The notes below the pieces were generated by a model. The model did not search any database. It was given only the letters and a program-made list of their open reading frames with translations, and was not told where the DNA came from. The position numbers and the translations under genes were made by a program. A stretch of DNA of 37,078 bases. Source: Paenibacillus pasadenensis DSM 19293 (GTDB lineage Bacteria > Bacillota > Bacilli > Paenibacillales > Paenibacillaceae). The stretch's first letter is position 1; each line of letters begins with the position of its first letter. The DNA lies in NCBI RefSeq assembly GCF_000422485.1, contig NZ_KE383857.1, forward strand, positions 1-37,078. Direction: 5' to 3'. Positions 16,322 to 23,837 of this stretch are shown here, piece by piece.

Positions 16322-16502
16322 GCTAGGGCATACTCACGCATCGGTCGCTGTCGCTCCCTCGGTCCGTCGGAGGCAGTTCGGAGAAGCGAATTCAGCGGAC
16401 AACACCTGCGAGACTAAGTCTTGGACCCGGCGTGGCGATAACTTCGTTTGATCGCACGGCAGCTTAAGCCTTTCGGGTTCGTGAATGCGTAAGACGTTAG
16501 GT
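16322..16502 (+). repeat. attC-like site 11 (cassette K), left box decayed
   Basis: The right half is typical (GTGAATGCGTAAGACGTTAGGTG) and the inner stem is present as GCGAGACTAAG/CTTAAGCC. The left box has lost AAC: it reads TAGGGCATACTCACGC where other sites have TAACACCGTATTCACGC. The left arm would still pair through ACTCACG. Cassette K may no longer be excisable. From 16503 to 16631 I see no further site. Confidence 0.8.
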
Positions 16503-16631
16503 GAAACCTCGATAAGAAAATCACTCAAACCTCAGAAATCGCGCTTCGATGTACGCTTATCCTACTCCGATGGCTCCATGAGATGATAGATAGCTCAGTG
16601 TATAAATGGAGGAGCAAGGAGCACAATTATT

Positions 16632-16841
16632 ATGAATTGTGAAATATGTAATTCAGAAAATACTATAGAGGGAAAGCTTTCAACAGGTTTTGGTGGTGTC
16701 GTTTTTACAACAATAACATCGCAAAGAAAACTCCCATTCACGAGGAATTATTCCGTTATCCAAGCTGTTGCATGTAAAGACTGTGGACATATTTTTTCTT
16801 TGAAATTAGTTTCGCCGCAAAATGTGAACCAAATCAAATAA
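16632..16841 (+). CDS. Zinc-ribbon small protein, last (partial) cassette
   Basis: A 69-residue protein with two CxxC knuckles (CEIC near the N-terminus and CKDC in AVACKDCGHIFSLKL) that should bind one zinc ion. The order of strands between them (GKLSTGFGGVVFTTI, RKLPFTRNYSVIQ) is typical of small orphan zinc-ribbon proteins of Bacillota; the function is unknown. It follows the GTTAGGTGA boundary of attC 11, so it sits where a twelfth cassette would be, but no attC follows it. The unit appears cut off on its right side. Confidence 0.7.
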   Translation: MNCEICNSENTIEGKLSTGFGGVVFTTITSQRKLPFTRNYSVIQAVACKDCGHIFSLKLVSPQNVNQIK

Positions 16842-16966
16842 GTCCCTTTTGCAGCTCTATTGAAAGTTCAATATGAAGGTTGGAATTTATCCCCATATGG
16901 ATCTTTTCCCTACTCCCATTAGCTAAGTACGGGATAAGGATGCCAGGCATTTCCGAGGAGGATTCA

Positions 16967-17314
16967 ATGAACACCATCATCTACATGGTCAGGCATGCAG
17001 AGTCGTCCTATTCAGAAGGAAATGAAAGAACGAGAGGCCTGACCTCAAAGGGAAGCTTGGATGCAGAAACGATAACAAGCATGCTGAGGGGCGAAGGAAT
17101 AGACAGAATCATATCCAGTCCTTATGCTCGAGCCGTGCTCACTTTGGAGGGATTGGCCAAGGAGTTGGGTGTGGAGATCAAAACGGATGAGGATTTAAGA
17201 GAGAGACATTTTTCAGACGATGTCAACTCGGATGAATACTTCATGCCGGCTCTAAAGAAATCGTTTGGACACGACCATTTACAAGAGAACCCAGCTACTC
17301 CCATTTTAGCTTAA
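16967..17314 (+). pseudogene. Histidine phosphatase fragment, C-terminus lost
   Basis: GAGGAGG precedes ATG 16967. The 115-residue product starts NTIIYMVRHAESSYSEG, the RHAE motif of the histidine phosphatase (phosphoglycerate-mutase-like) superfamily, followed by LTSKGSLDAETI, IISSPYARAVLTLEGL and ERHFSDD. Full-length relatives run to about 180-190 residues and have a second catalytic His, which is missing here. The homology stops around KSFGHDHLQENP, and IS30 transposase sequence begins within about 40 bases, so insertion of the IS element probably truncated the gene. Confidence 0.8.
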
Positions 17315-17324
17315 GCGCGGGCAA

Positions 17325-18243
17325 CTAGAAGCGCTGATTTGTCTCAAATGGTCGACTCGGAGAATTGGTCATCAGATGGGTCGCCACCACTCCCTCATTG
17401 CACGTGAACTAAAGCGTGGCCATGATGAATCCGGTGTATAGCGGGCTGAGCCCGCGCAGCGGTCCTATGAAGAGCGCAGGGCCTGCTGCATGCCGTCGGT
17501 TCGTACACGCCAGAACTGGCGCAGGAGATCAAGGAGCGGCTGCAGGAGGCCTGGTCGCCGGGGCAAATCGCCGAGAAGCGTCGAGCGGAAGGGAAGCCCT
17601 TCGTTTGCTTCAGGATCATCTACCGCTGAATCTATGCGGGACGTCTTGCAGAGGGAGAGGTGCGCATCCTTCGCCGAAAAGGCAAACGAGGCAATCCGGT
17701 TGATCACGCGGACGCTTTCTCGGCGGCACCCCGATCCGCTAGCGCCCGGAGGTCGTTCGCACCAGAAGCACGTATGGCCATTGGGAACTGGACACCGTCG
17801 TGTCCAGCCGAGGTAAAGGCTTGTGCGGCTACGTTCATCGAACGCAAGACGCGGTTGTATCAGGCCGTCCTCATGCTTGATCGGAAGGCGGCTTCTATGG
17901 AAGCCGCCCTCCAGTCCGTAGCCGCTCGGTATCCCAAAGGGAACCTTTCAAACCGCTAGGACCGATCGGAGCAAGGGATTTGCTTGCTACGAACGCTTGT
18001 AATCCCTGCACGGAGTGAAGTGTCCGCTTTGCGGATTCGTACTCGTCCTGGCAGCGTGGCTCTTACGAGAACGCCAATGGTCTGCTGCGGGATTTCTTTC
18101 CCAAGGGGCACGACTTCGCCGCGGTAACGGAAGAGCATTTAAACGAAGCCCTGCGCCTCATCAGTGGTCGCCCAAGAAAATGCTTTGACTGGAAGTCCAG
18201 CCTTCATGGATAAGGTGTAGCACTTAGCTTGACAATCCATTAG
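17325..18243 (+). pseudogene. IS30-family transposase, multiply broken
   Basis: Translated across frames, the segment matches the order of an IS30-type transposase. It has the N-terminal HTH (LEALICLKWSTRRIGHQMG, then RHHSLIARELKR), the middle LQEAWSPGQIAEKRRAEGKP followed by IIYR-stop-IYAG, GHWELDTVVSSRGKG, ERKTRLYQAVLMLDRKAAS, and the end SSWQRGSYENANGLLRDFFP with GRPRKCFDWK. These carry the DDE-type catalytic region. Several frameshifts and a TGA at 17627-17629, where IS30 proteins have Trp, make it inactive. I see no clear terminal inverted repeats, so the element ends are eroded. Confidence 0.8.
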
Positions 18244-18302
18244 TTCTAAATGGGTTGTCATCAAAAGAAAAATGTTGTAAACAGCCTTGAATTGTTATAA
18301 CG

Positions 18303-18368
18303 CAGCTGGAAGAGTTTCTGTCGACCGAGGACGCGGCCGCCCGGCTAAGGGTGAGGCAGTCTTTTTGA
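18303..18368 (+). pseudogene. Remnant of excisionase-like HTH protein
   Basis: A short open stretch reads LEEFLSTEDAAARLRVRQSF and then stops. FLSTEDAAARLRV is typical of the start of small MerR/excisionase-type HTH domains. There is no start codon in context and no C-terminus. It is a fragment only, consistent with the debris character of this region. Confidence 0.4.
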
Positions 18369-18392
18369 TATTGGATAGCAGGGCATGTGGCG

Positions 18393-18449
18393 AAGCTCGG
18401 CCTTACAGGCGTTTCGGGAACCGAAACGTCCGAAGGGGCGAGCTTTTTT
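18393..18449 (+). terminator. Rho-independent terminator-like hairpin
   Basis: AAGCTCGGCC pairs with GGGGCGAGCTT and encloses a second stem (GCGTTTCGG/CCGAAACGTC); six T follow. It lies downstream of pseudogene debris, with no intact gene before it. The rest of 18244-18639 holds only the HTH remnant above. Confidence 0.75.
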
Positions 18450-18639
18450 ATGGAAGAGGAATTGGGAGGCCAATAGATTAGGGATTTCAATTAATTTCTA
18501 GTAATTGTGATATAGTGAATGGGAGATGGAAGAAGCAAGACCGACTGCATCTATTTTTCGGAATGTTCGAAGCAGTGTTCGGAGGGAAAAGCAGTCAGAC
18601 ATTTCCCTGATCTAGATAGACCATTCATTTAATAAAGGA

Positions 18640-19038
18640 ATGTTAATCATTATTAACCTCTATCAATCGCTTCCACTTCCAATTTTTCTTTTTGTCTCTT
18701 TTGTTCCACCGATAATTTTGTTTTTCTATTTTATTTTCAAGAGAAAACACTACTCAAAACCACTCCTGTTTGGGATGGGGCTGTTTTCATTGACAGCCGT
18801 GTCCGCAGGAGGATTGAGAGTAAGCGACAAGGTGAATTGGTTGAACGAATGCAAGGGGATCATGGAATATCTCGTGATTTTAGGTCCAGTTGTAGGTCCA
18901 CCTCTGCTTATTATCGGAGCCTACCGCCAAGCAAGATATGATGAAGAAAAGAGAAGAAAAATCAAACTTCTAGGCACCCTGATGGGAATAGGTTTATCTA
19001 TCGTTGGATTGATCGTTGTTATAGCTCTATGGGCGTAA
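18640..19038 (+). CDS. Unknown integral membrane protein
   Basis: A 132-residue protein with about four hydrophobic segments (residues 11-33, 43-57, 75-95, 108-130) and a basic loop (RQARYDEEKRRKIK). I do not recognise a family. ATG 18640 has AAAGGA upstream. The AT-rich composition differs from the GC-rich chromosome and resembles the cassette genes, but no attC-like site flanks it. Confidence 0.6.
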   Translation: MLIIINLYQSLPLPIFLFVSFVPPIILFFYFIFKRKHYSKPLLFGMGLFSLTAVSAGGLRVSDKVNWLNECKGIMEYLVILGPVVGPPLLIIGAYRQARYDEEKRRKIKLLGTLMGIGLSIVGLIVVIALWA

Positions 19039-19069
19039 TGAGACACTTGGACGATCCTAATAGCATGCA

Positions 19070-19414
19070 TTGATTATAAGGAGAGTAAAGAATGCCAGAC
19101 TCCGTTGTGTTATTTTATTGGTTATATTTCTAATTGTCATTTTTGGAATTGGATTCGTTCTCGCTAGATATGGGAATAATAGATCGTATGAAGTAGAACT
19201 AACCCTGGATCAAATCAAGGATTATTTTTTAAAAAAGCATAAATGTAAAATCTGTAATGCTAAACTAAACAGACTCTCCCATGACCAGTTTCTTGGTGAA
19301 GAATGGTCTAATTTTATGGGGAGATATTCGTATATGAAGGAATTCAAAAAGACTTTCTCCTTGGAATGCCCTCAGTGCGCCAAAAGAGTTATACCTCTGA
19401 TGATTATTAATTGA
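19070..19414 (+). CDS. Membrane-anchored zinc-ribbon protein
   Basis: A 114-residue protein with one N-terminal transmembrane segment (VILLVIFLIVIFGIGFVLA) and a soluble C-terminal part bearing two CxxC knuckles (CKIC and CPQC) that could bind zinc. The family is not recognised. The start is uncertain: TTG 19070 has no ribosome site, while AAGGAG at 19079-19084 points to ATG 19092, which is in another frame and soon stops. A small indel near the start may have damaged the gene. Confidence 0.5.
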   Translation: MIIRRVKNARLRCVILLVIFLIVIFGIGFVLARYGNNRSYEVELTLDQIKDYFLKKHKCKICNAKLNRLSHDQFLGEEWSNFMGRYSYMKEFKKTFSLECPQCAKRVIPLMIIN

Positions 19415-19481
19415 CTAACCTAGGAGTCGTGAAATTGGAAAGCGGAATTGACATGAATGAGATTTCATAGGAGGTAATTTC

Positions 19482-19937
19482 ATGACAACCAACAACCTGC
19501 TCCGAATGGACAATGTCGGCATCGTCGTTGAATCCTTGGATACTGCCATCGCCTTCTTCGAGGAAATCGGTTTGAGGCTTGAAGGGCGAGCCAATGTCGA
19601 AGGAGAGTGGGCCGGCCGCGTAACCGGGCTAGGAAATCAAAACGTGGAGATCGCCATGATGGCTACTCCAGACGGCCATAGCCGAATTGAGCTTTCGAGA
19701 TTCCTCACTCCGCCTACGATATCCGATCATCGGGCGGCTCCGGTAAACGCGCTCGGTTATCTTCGGGTCATGTTTGCCGTTCAAGATATAGACGAGCTGG
19801 TCTCTCGCCTGATCCGCAAGCACGGGGCTGAACTCGTCGGCGAAGTGGTCCAGTACGGCGACTCTTATCGGCTCTGCTACATTCGTGGCGTCGAAGGGAT
19901 TCTAGTTGGGTTGGCGGAGCAGCTCGGTAAAAAATAA
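19482..19937 (+). CDS. VOC-family (glyoxalase/dioxygenase-like) protein
   Basis: A 151-residue vicinal-oxygen-chelate fold protein. It has two beta-alpha-beta-beta-beta halves: MDNVGIVVESLDTAIAFFEE with an RIELSRF strand, and LGYLRVMFAVQDIDELVSRL with ILVGLAEQ. VOC proteins include glyoxalases, dioxygenases and antibiotic-binding proteins, and the substrate cannot be assigned. In this copy the position of the first metal ligand is Asn-Val rather than His-Val, so metal binding may be altered. AGGAGG lies eight bases before ATG 19482. Confidence 0.85.
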   Translation: MTTNNLLRMDNVGIVVESLDTAIAFFEEIGLRLEGRANVEGEWAGRVTGLGNQNVEIAMMATPDGHSRIELSRFLTPPTISDHRAAPVNALGYLRVMFAVQDIDELVSRLIRKHGAELVGEVVQYGDSYRLCYIRGVEGILVGLAEQLGKK

Positions 19938-19938
19938 T

Positions 19939-20247
19939 ATGAAAAAAAGATGGATTTCTATCCTGGTATCTTTAATTCCGACACTCATTAGTCTCTATTT
20001 ATTAATCAAATTTTTTCCTTATACGGGGCTCGGAAGAATACTTTCAATTCCATTTACGATCTTGGTTAATGTCTCTATTCTTTATATCTGTTCATCTCTA
20101 ACGAAAAGATTTGACGGATCTACTACCAAAAGTTTTTCGTGGATGTTGGCAGTTCTTATTACTATCCTTATAACATTGATGATGCATCCACAAGAATCGG
20201 ACCCAAGCGTGCTGACGCAAATCAGAAATAGATTATTGGAGAAATGA
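19939..20247 (+). CDS. Unknown small membrane protein
   Basis: A 102-residue protein starting one base after the stop of the VOC gene (TAA-T-ATG), so it is probably coupled to it. Three hydrophobic segments are visible (SILVSLIPTLISLYLLIKF, ILSIPFTILVNVSILYIC, MLAVLITILITLMM). I do not recognise the family. The AT-rich composition is unlike the VOC gene beside it. Confidence 0.6.
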   Translation: MKKRWISILVSLIPTLISLYLLIKFFPYTGLGRILSIPFTILVNVSILYICSSLTKRFDGSTTKSFSWMLAVLITILITLMMHPQESDPSVLTQIRNRLLEK

Positions 20248-20296
20248 ACGGCGTTAAGAGTTTTAGTAGTCTTTTACGCATCGGGTTAATGCATGA

Positions 20297-20503
20297 ATCA
20301 ACCAGGGGAGAAGACATGAGCGCTATTCTACAGATCAGGATGAAGGGGTTCAGTTGTTGCGAAAAGCGTGGCTGAAAGGATTTGTATTTCCCTCAAGCAA
20401 CAACAACTGGGTAACCATTCTTCCAAGTGGAAGCAAGTTTCAACCCAATAAACACATAAAGAGAATCCACAAGAAACTACATCCAAAGGAAACAAGGTCG
20501 TGA
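20297..20503 (+). pseudogene. Gene remnant, unknown family
   Basis: One frame reads ERYSTDQDEGVQLLRKAWLK, then GFVFPSSNNNWVTILPSGS, and ends KETRS-stop near 20503, with no start codon in context. The pattern (paired tryptophans, GFVFP, NNWVT) looks like part of a real protein rather than chance, but I cannot name it. It may be the C-terminal half of a gene whose start has been lost. The rest of 20248-20646 holds only a terminator. Confidence 0.35.
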
Positions 20504-20549
20504 ATCGTTTCTTTTCATTTTAGGAATTACAGCGCGCAGCTTCGGTTGC

Positions 20550-20595
20550 GAAGAAAGAAAGAGCCCTCCGATAATTCGGAAGGCTCTCTTTCTTT
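20550..20595. terminator. Bidirectional terminator
   Basis: AAAGAAAGAGCC pairs with GGCTCTCTTTCTTTT around a CTCCGATAATTCGGAA inner stem. A-runs on the left and T-runs on the right allow function on both strands. It ends the MFS transporter gene on the minus strand. Confidence 0.85.
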
Positions 20596-20646
20596 TCCCG
20601 CCAACAGGAGCATCGACTAAGGCGAGGGAATCCGCCACTTCAACAG

Positions 20647-21858
20647 CTAAGAACTCTTCGCCGCCAACACCGCGTGCCGCTCCAGGTGCCGGCTGCGGAT
20701 GAGCAGCGCGGCGCCGATCAGCATCGCGCCGTTGATGACGAACACCCAGCGGATCGGCAGGATGCCGCCGAGCACGCCGCCGATGATCGGGCCCATCATC
20801 GTGGCGAGCTGCGTTGCCGACTGGTTGAGCGCGAAGGCGCGGCCGCGGAATTCCGGGGCGGTCACTTTGACGATGAGCGCGTTCAGCGCCGGATAAACAC
20901 CCGCGAAGCAGAGGCCGTACAGGAAGCGCAGCGCGCCGAACGCGACGAAGTCATGGACGAAGAACTGCAGCAGGTTGCCGATGCCGCCGCCCATGAGGCC
21001 GATGACGAGCACGTTGGTGTAGCCGATGCGCGGTCCGAACTTGCCCCACTGCGGAGCGGCGATGAGCGTGGCGATGCCGACAGCCGAGAACACGAAGCCC
21101 GCGACGAGGCTGGCGTTGCCTTCGCTGCCGCCGAGATCCATCATGTACACGGTGAGCAGCGGCTCCAGGATCATGACGGAGAACGTCCCGAGCGCGACGA
21201 GGCCGAGCATCGTGACGAAGACGCGGTTCGAGAACGCCTCCTTCAGGTCGGCGCGGATCGGCGAGCGCACGGCCTGGCGGTTGAACTTATGCTCTTTGAC
21301 GAAAAAGACGGCGATCAGCGCCGAGACGAGCACGATGCAGCCGGAGAACAGGAAGCTCTCGCGGTTGCTGAAGTAATGGCTGACGACGCCGCCGATGAGC
21401 GGGCCGATGATGCCGCCGGTCGCCCCGGACGTCGCCATGATGCCGAGCGCATAGCCGGCCTTGTTCTCGGGCGTGTTGGTGCCGACGAGCGCGATCGCCG
21501 CGGGCACGTAGCCGGCAAGCAGGCCTTGGCCGATGCGCAGCGCCAGGAACAGATAGGGATCATGGACGAAGTAGGTCGCCATGTACAGCGCGGCGAGCGC
21601 GAAGCCGGAGCGGATGAGCATCGGCCTTCGTCCGTATTTGTCCGAGAGGGAACCCCAGTACGGGGCGATCAGGGCGCTGGCGAGGAAGGTGATGCCGAAC
21701 GCGATGCCCGACCAGAGCGTCAGATGGCTCGTGACGCCGAGATCGTTGCGCAGGAACATCGGCATGAAGGGGATGGAGATCGAATAAGCGGTGCTGCAGA
21801 AAAAGACGCCGGTCCATAGGACGATCAAGTTGCGCTTCCATAAATAAGTGTCTGCCAT
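20647..21858 (-). CDS. MFS drug-efflux-type transporter (MdtG-like)
   Basis: A 403-residue 12-helix major facilitator protein. The family's motif A is present between TM2 and TM3 (WGSLSDKYGRRPMLIRSG), with LRIGQGLLAGYVPAAIALVG in TM4 and GATGGIIGPLIGG (motif C-like) in TM5. These features match the MdtG-like/multidrug efflux branch, so proton-driven drug export is likely but the substrate is unknown. The start ATG is at 21858, just before the divergent flavoprotein gene's upstream region (21859-22161), where no operator motif is obvious. GC-rich like the chromosome. Confidence 0.88.
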   Translation of the reverse strand: MADTYLWKRNLIVLWTGVFFCSTAYSISIPFMPMFLRNDLGVTSHLTLWSGIAFGITFLASALIAPYWGSLSDKYGRRPMLIRSGFALAALYMATYFVHDPYLFLALRIGQGLLAGYVPAAIALVGTNTPENKAGYALGIMATSGATGGIIGPLIGGVVSHYFSNRESFLFSGCIVLVSALIAVFFVKEHKFNRQAVRSPIRADLKEAFSNRVFVTMLGLVALGTFSVMILEPLLTVYMMDLGGSEGNASLVAGFVFSAVGIATLIAAPQWGKFGPRIGYTNVLVIGLMGGGIGNLLQFFVHDFVAFGALRFLYGLCFAGVYPALNALIVKVTAPEFRGRAFALNQSATQLATMMGPIIGGVLGGILPIRWVFVINGAMLIGAALLIRSRHLERHAVLAAKSS

Positions 21859-22161
21859 AAAGGCGCTTCAGATCCTTTCCAGGGCTGGCCGGACCCGGAT
21901 CGTAGCCGAGAATAGGGAGGCTCCACGACCTCTCCGAACGCGAAGAAAAACCGTCTCCGAGGAGACGAGATGAACCTAATCCGCACACTTCCGTCCTCTA
22001 TATTGTACTCCTCCCCTCTGGATATTCCAACCCGCGACGGGAAAAACGGGCATCCGCCAAAGAGCGGGCCGGCTGGCCGAGCCGGCAGAAGGTCCGATTA
22101 GGAGCCGCCTCGATTCGGTAATAATACGGAAACAGGCTGGAGAGGAAAGGAAGAGGAACCG

Positions 22162-23121
22162 ATGCGATATGATGCGCTCATCGTCGGAGGCGGACTGGCC
22201 GGGCTCAGCGCCGCCGTGCAGCTCGGACGGTACAATCACCGCGTGCTTGTCGTCGATTCGGAGGACGGACGCTCGAGCTTCTGCCTCCGCTACCACAACC
22301 TGATCGGCTGGACCGACGGCGTCAGCGGGCCGGAGCTGCGCAAGGCGGGGAGAATCCAGGCGGAGAAGGCCGGCGTGCGCTTCGTCAAGGACAAGGCGGT
22401 GCGCGCCTTGGCGCTCGATGGGGAAGGCTTCGCCGTGCAGGGGGAGTCGGGCGAGACGTACGAGGGCCGGCGGCTGCTGCTCGCGACCGGCGTCATGGAC
22501 CGGCTGCCGCCGCTCGAGGGCTTGCGGCCATGCCTCGGAATCAGCGTCTACGTCTGCCCGGACTGCGACGGCTACGAGCTGACGGGACGGCGCGCGATCG
22601 TCATGGGCTCGGGCGATGCCGGCGCTTCGATGGCTCGCATCCTGGCCTATTGGACCGAGGATCTGGTGTACATCAACCATGAACGCAAGGAGGTGTCGGC
22701 GGAGCTGCGAGACAAGCTGGGGGAAAAGGGGATCCGCATCGTGGACGAGCCGATCGCCGAGCTGGACGCGGAAGGCGACCAGCTGCGCGGTGTGCGGCTG
22801 GCGGGCGGGGAGTGGATCGAGGGCGGCCGCGCGTTCGTCGCCTTCGGCGGCAACGAGGTGCGCTCGCAGCTGGCGGAGCAGCTCGGCGTGAAGCTGCATG
22901 CCAACCGCCACATCGAGGCCGATCCGCGCACGAAAATGACGAACGTGAAGCATGTGTGGGCGGCCGGCGACGTGCTCGCCCACTCGGAGCAGGCGTCGAT
23001 CGCCATGGGCGACGGCTCGCAGGCGGCGATCTGGATGCACAAGAGCCTCGTCCGCCGCGAGGGCAGCGAGCTGCTGCAGCCGCTGCGGGATGCGGTGGAG
23101 CATGTGGCGGGCAAGGGCTGA
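22162..23121 (+). CDS. Thioredoxin-reductase-like FAD/NAD(P) oxidoreductase
   Basis: A 319-residue pyridine nucleotide-disulfide oxidoreductase of the TrxB type. FAD site GGGLAGLSAAVQLGR at the N-terminus, ATGVMDRLP, redox pair CPDC in VCPDCDGYE (about residue 131), second nucleotide site VMGSGDAG, and the C-terminal FAD motif HVWAAGDVLAHSEQ. The CxxC is CPDC instead of the CATC usual in thioredoxin reductase, and it probably serves another disulfide partner. A GAGGAACC-type ribosome site precedes ATG 22162. Confidence 0.85.
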   Translation: MRYDALIVGGGLAGLSAAVQLGRYNHRVLVVDSEDGRSSFCLRYHNLIGWTDGVSGPELRKAGRIQAEKAGVRFVKDKAVRALALDGEGFAVQGESGETYEGRRLLLATGVMDRLPPLEGLRPCLGISVYVCPDCDGYELTGRRAIVMGSGDAGASMARILAYWTEDLVYINHERKEVSAELRDKLGEKGIRIVDEPIAELDAEGDQLRGVRLAGGEWIEGGRAFVAFGGNEVRSQLAEQLGVKLHANRHIEADPRTKMTNVKHVWAAGDVLAHSEQASIAMGDGSQAAIWMHKSLVRREGSELLQPLRDAVEHVAGKG

Positions 23122-23155
23122 GAGGCTGGGAGGAACGGGGCGTTGCAGGATCAGA

Positions 23156-23186
23156 AAAAGAACCGCCCTTACGGAGCGGTTCTTTT
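23156..23186. terminator. Bidirectional terminator
   Basis: AAAAGAACCGC pairs with GCGGTTCTTTT around CCTTACGGA. It separates the convergent flavoprotein (plus) and PgsA-type (minus) genes. Confidence 0.9.
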
Positions 23187-23208
23187 CGTCTTTGAAGGCT
23201 GGATCTCC

Positions 23209-23796
23209 TCAAGCGTGCAATTCCAGCTTGCGGTAGTTGCCCTGCAGATAGGCATACCCGGAATAGGACGTCCATAGGACGGCTGCGATCATAAGGGCGT
23301 AATCGATCGGGTAGTCGGTAAAAAAGGAAAAGGGCATGTTGCCTAAAAGCACGGCTGTTATTGCCGCAACCTGCAGAACGAGCTTCAGCTTTCCAAGCTT
23401 GTCCGCTGACAGCGCAGTTCCTTTCGCGGCAGCGACAATCCGAATTCCAGATACAAGCATCTCCCGGCCGATGATGACGATCGCGATCCACGATGGAATC
23501 AGGTCCCGCTGCACCATCATGATCAATGCAGCCGAAACGAGAAGCTTGTCTGCCAGAGGATCCAGCAGCTTGCCGAAATTCGTAACCAGGTTGTATTTCC
23601 GCGCGATATAGCCGTCCAGCTTGTCGGTGGCCGAGGCGATCACGAAGATGGCGACAGCCCAGTGCAAGCCATGCTGATGGAGATGGTCGAAAATCCCGAA
23701 CGACTCCGCCATCTAAGCCGGGTACTCTTGAACGACCAGAAGGAAAAGCGGAATCATTCCAACTCGAGCCAGGGTAATTTTATTTGCGAGGTTCAT
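23209..23796 (-). pseudogene. pgsA: PgsA-type phosphatidyltransferase interrupted by TAG
   Basis: Reading the minus strand from ATG 23796 (AGGTGG upstream) gives MNLANKITLARVGMIPLFLL, a typical start of CDP-diacylglycerol-glycerol-3-phosphate phosphatidyltransferase. After 27 codons an in-frame TAG (23713-23715) interrupts, and the same frame continues through the CDP-alcohol transferase motif DKLDGYIARKYNLVTNFGK with LLDPLADK, which holds the D-x2-DG-x2-AR-x8-G-x3-D-x3-D pattern. The catalytic part is intact; the stop falls where related proteins can have Trp. An ATG directly follows TAG (TAGATG), so re-initiation could yield a protein lacking the first helix. If this is the only pgsA it must be read through or repaired by re-initiation. 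A second intact copy elsewhere would make it a decaying paralogue. Confidence 0.85.
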
Positions 23797-23837
23797 GCGT
23801 TCCACCTGCCTCTGGTGATGTTCATGGCCGCCAGCCG

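Larger units (their letters stand above)
9169..16502 (+). mobile_element. Integron-type gene cassette array (eleven cassettes)
   Basis: Eleven cassettes in one orientation, each an AT-rich gene or gene-free segment followed by a 105-185-base site with inverted arms (left TAACACCGTRTTCACG, right CGTGAAYAC...ACGTTA). With recombination at G/TT the units are A 9169-9461, B 9462-10306, C 10307-10815, D 10816-11480, E 11481-11773, F 11774-12283, G 12284-13417, H 13418-14349, I 14350-15044, J 15045-15796, K 15797-16496. For B, C, D, F, G, H, I and J the 9-10 bases starting at GTT at the unit's left end are the exact reverse complement of those ending in AAC at its own right end (for example GTTATGCGT and ACGCATAAC in F). 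This own-end match, often absent at the neighbouring junction, is the signature of circular cassettes. A twelfth partial unit follows K. Confidence 0.9.

Noticed and set aside
9091-16502. CRISPR array
   Set aside because: The repeats are 105-185 bases, differ in length and inner sequence, and are separated by whole genes; there are no short unique spacers or cas genes.
9361-16502. Group II introns or REP-type elements as an explanation of the repeats
   Set aside because: No reverse transcriptase, no intron domain V-like end, and the own-end complementarity of each unit is explained only by cassette recombination.
17416-17959. Several separate open frames in the IS30 region
   Set aside because: They are pieces of one broken transposase in shifted frames, not independent genes.
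20674-21819. Plus-strand frame opposite the MFS gene
   Set aside because: Asp/Glu/Arg-rich shadow of membrane protein codons.
7050-23715. Genetic code change (stop read as Trp)
   Set aside because: All three stops are affected, and TGA, TAG and TAA are used as normal stops in other genes of the window.
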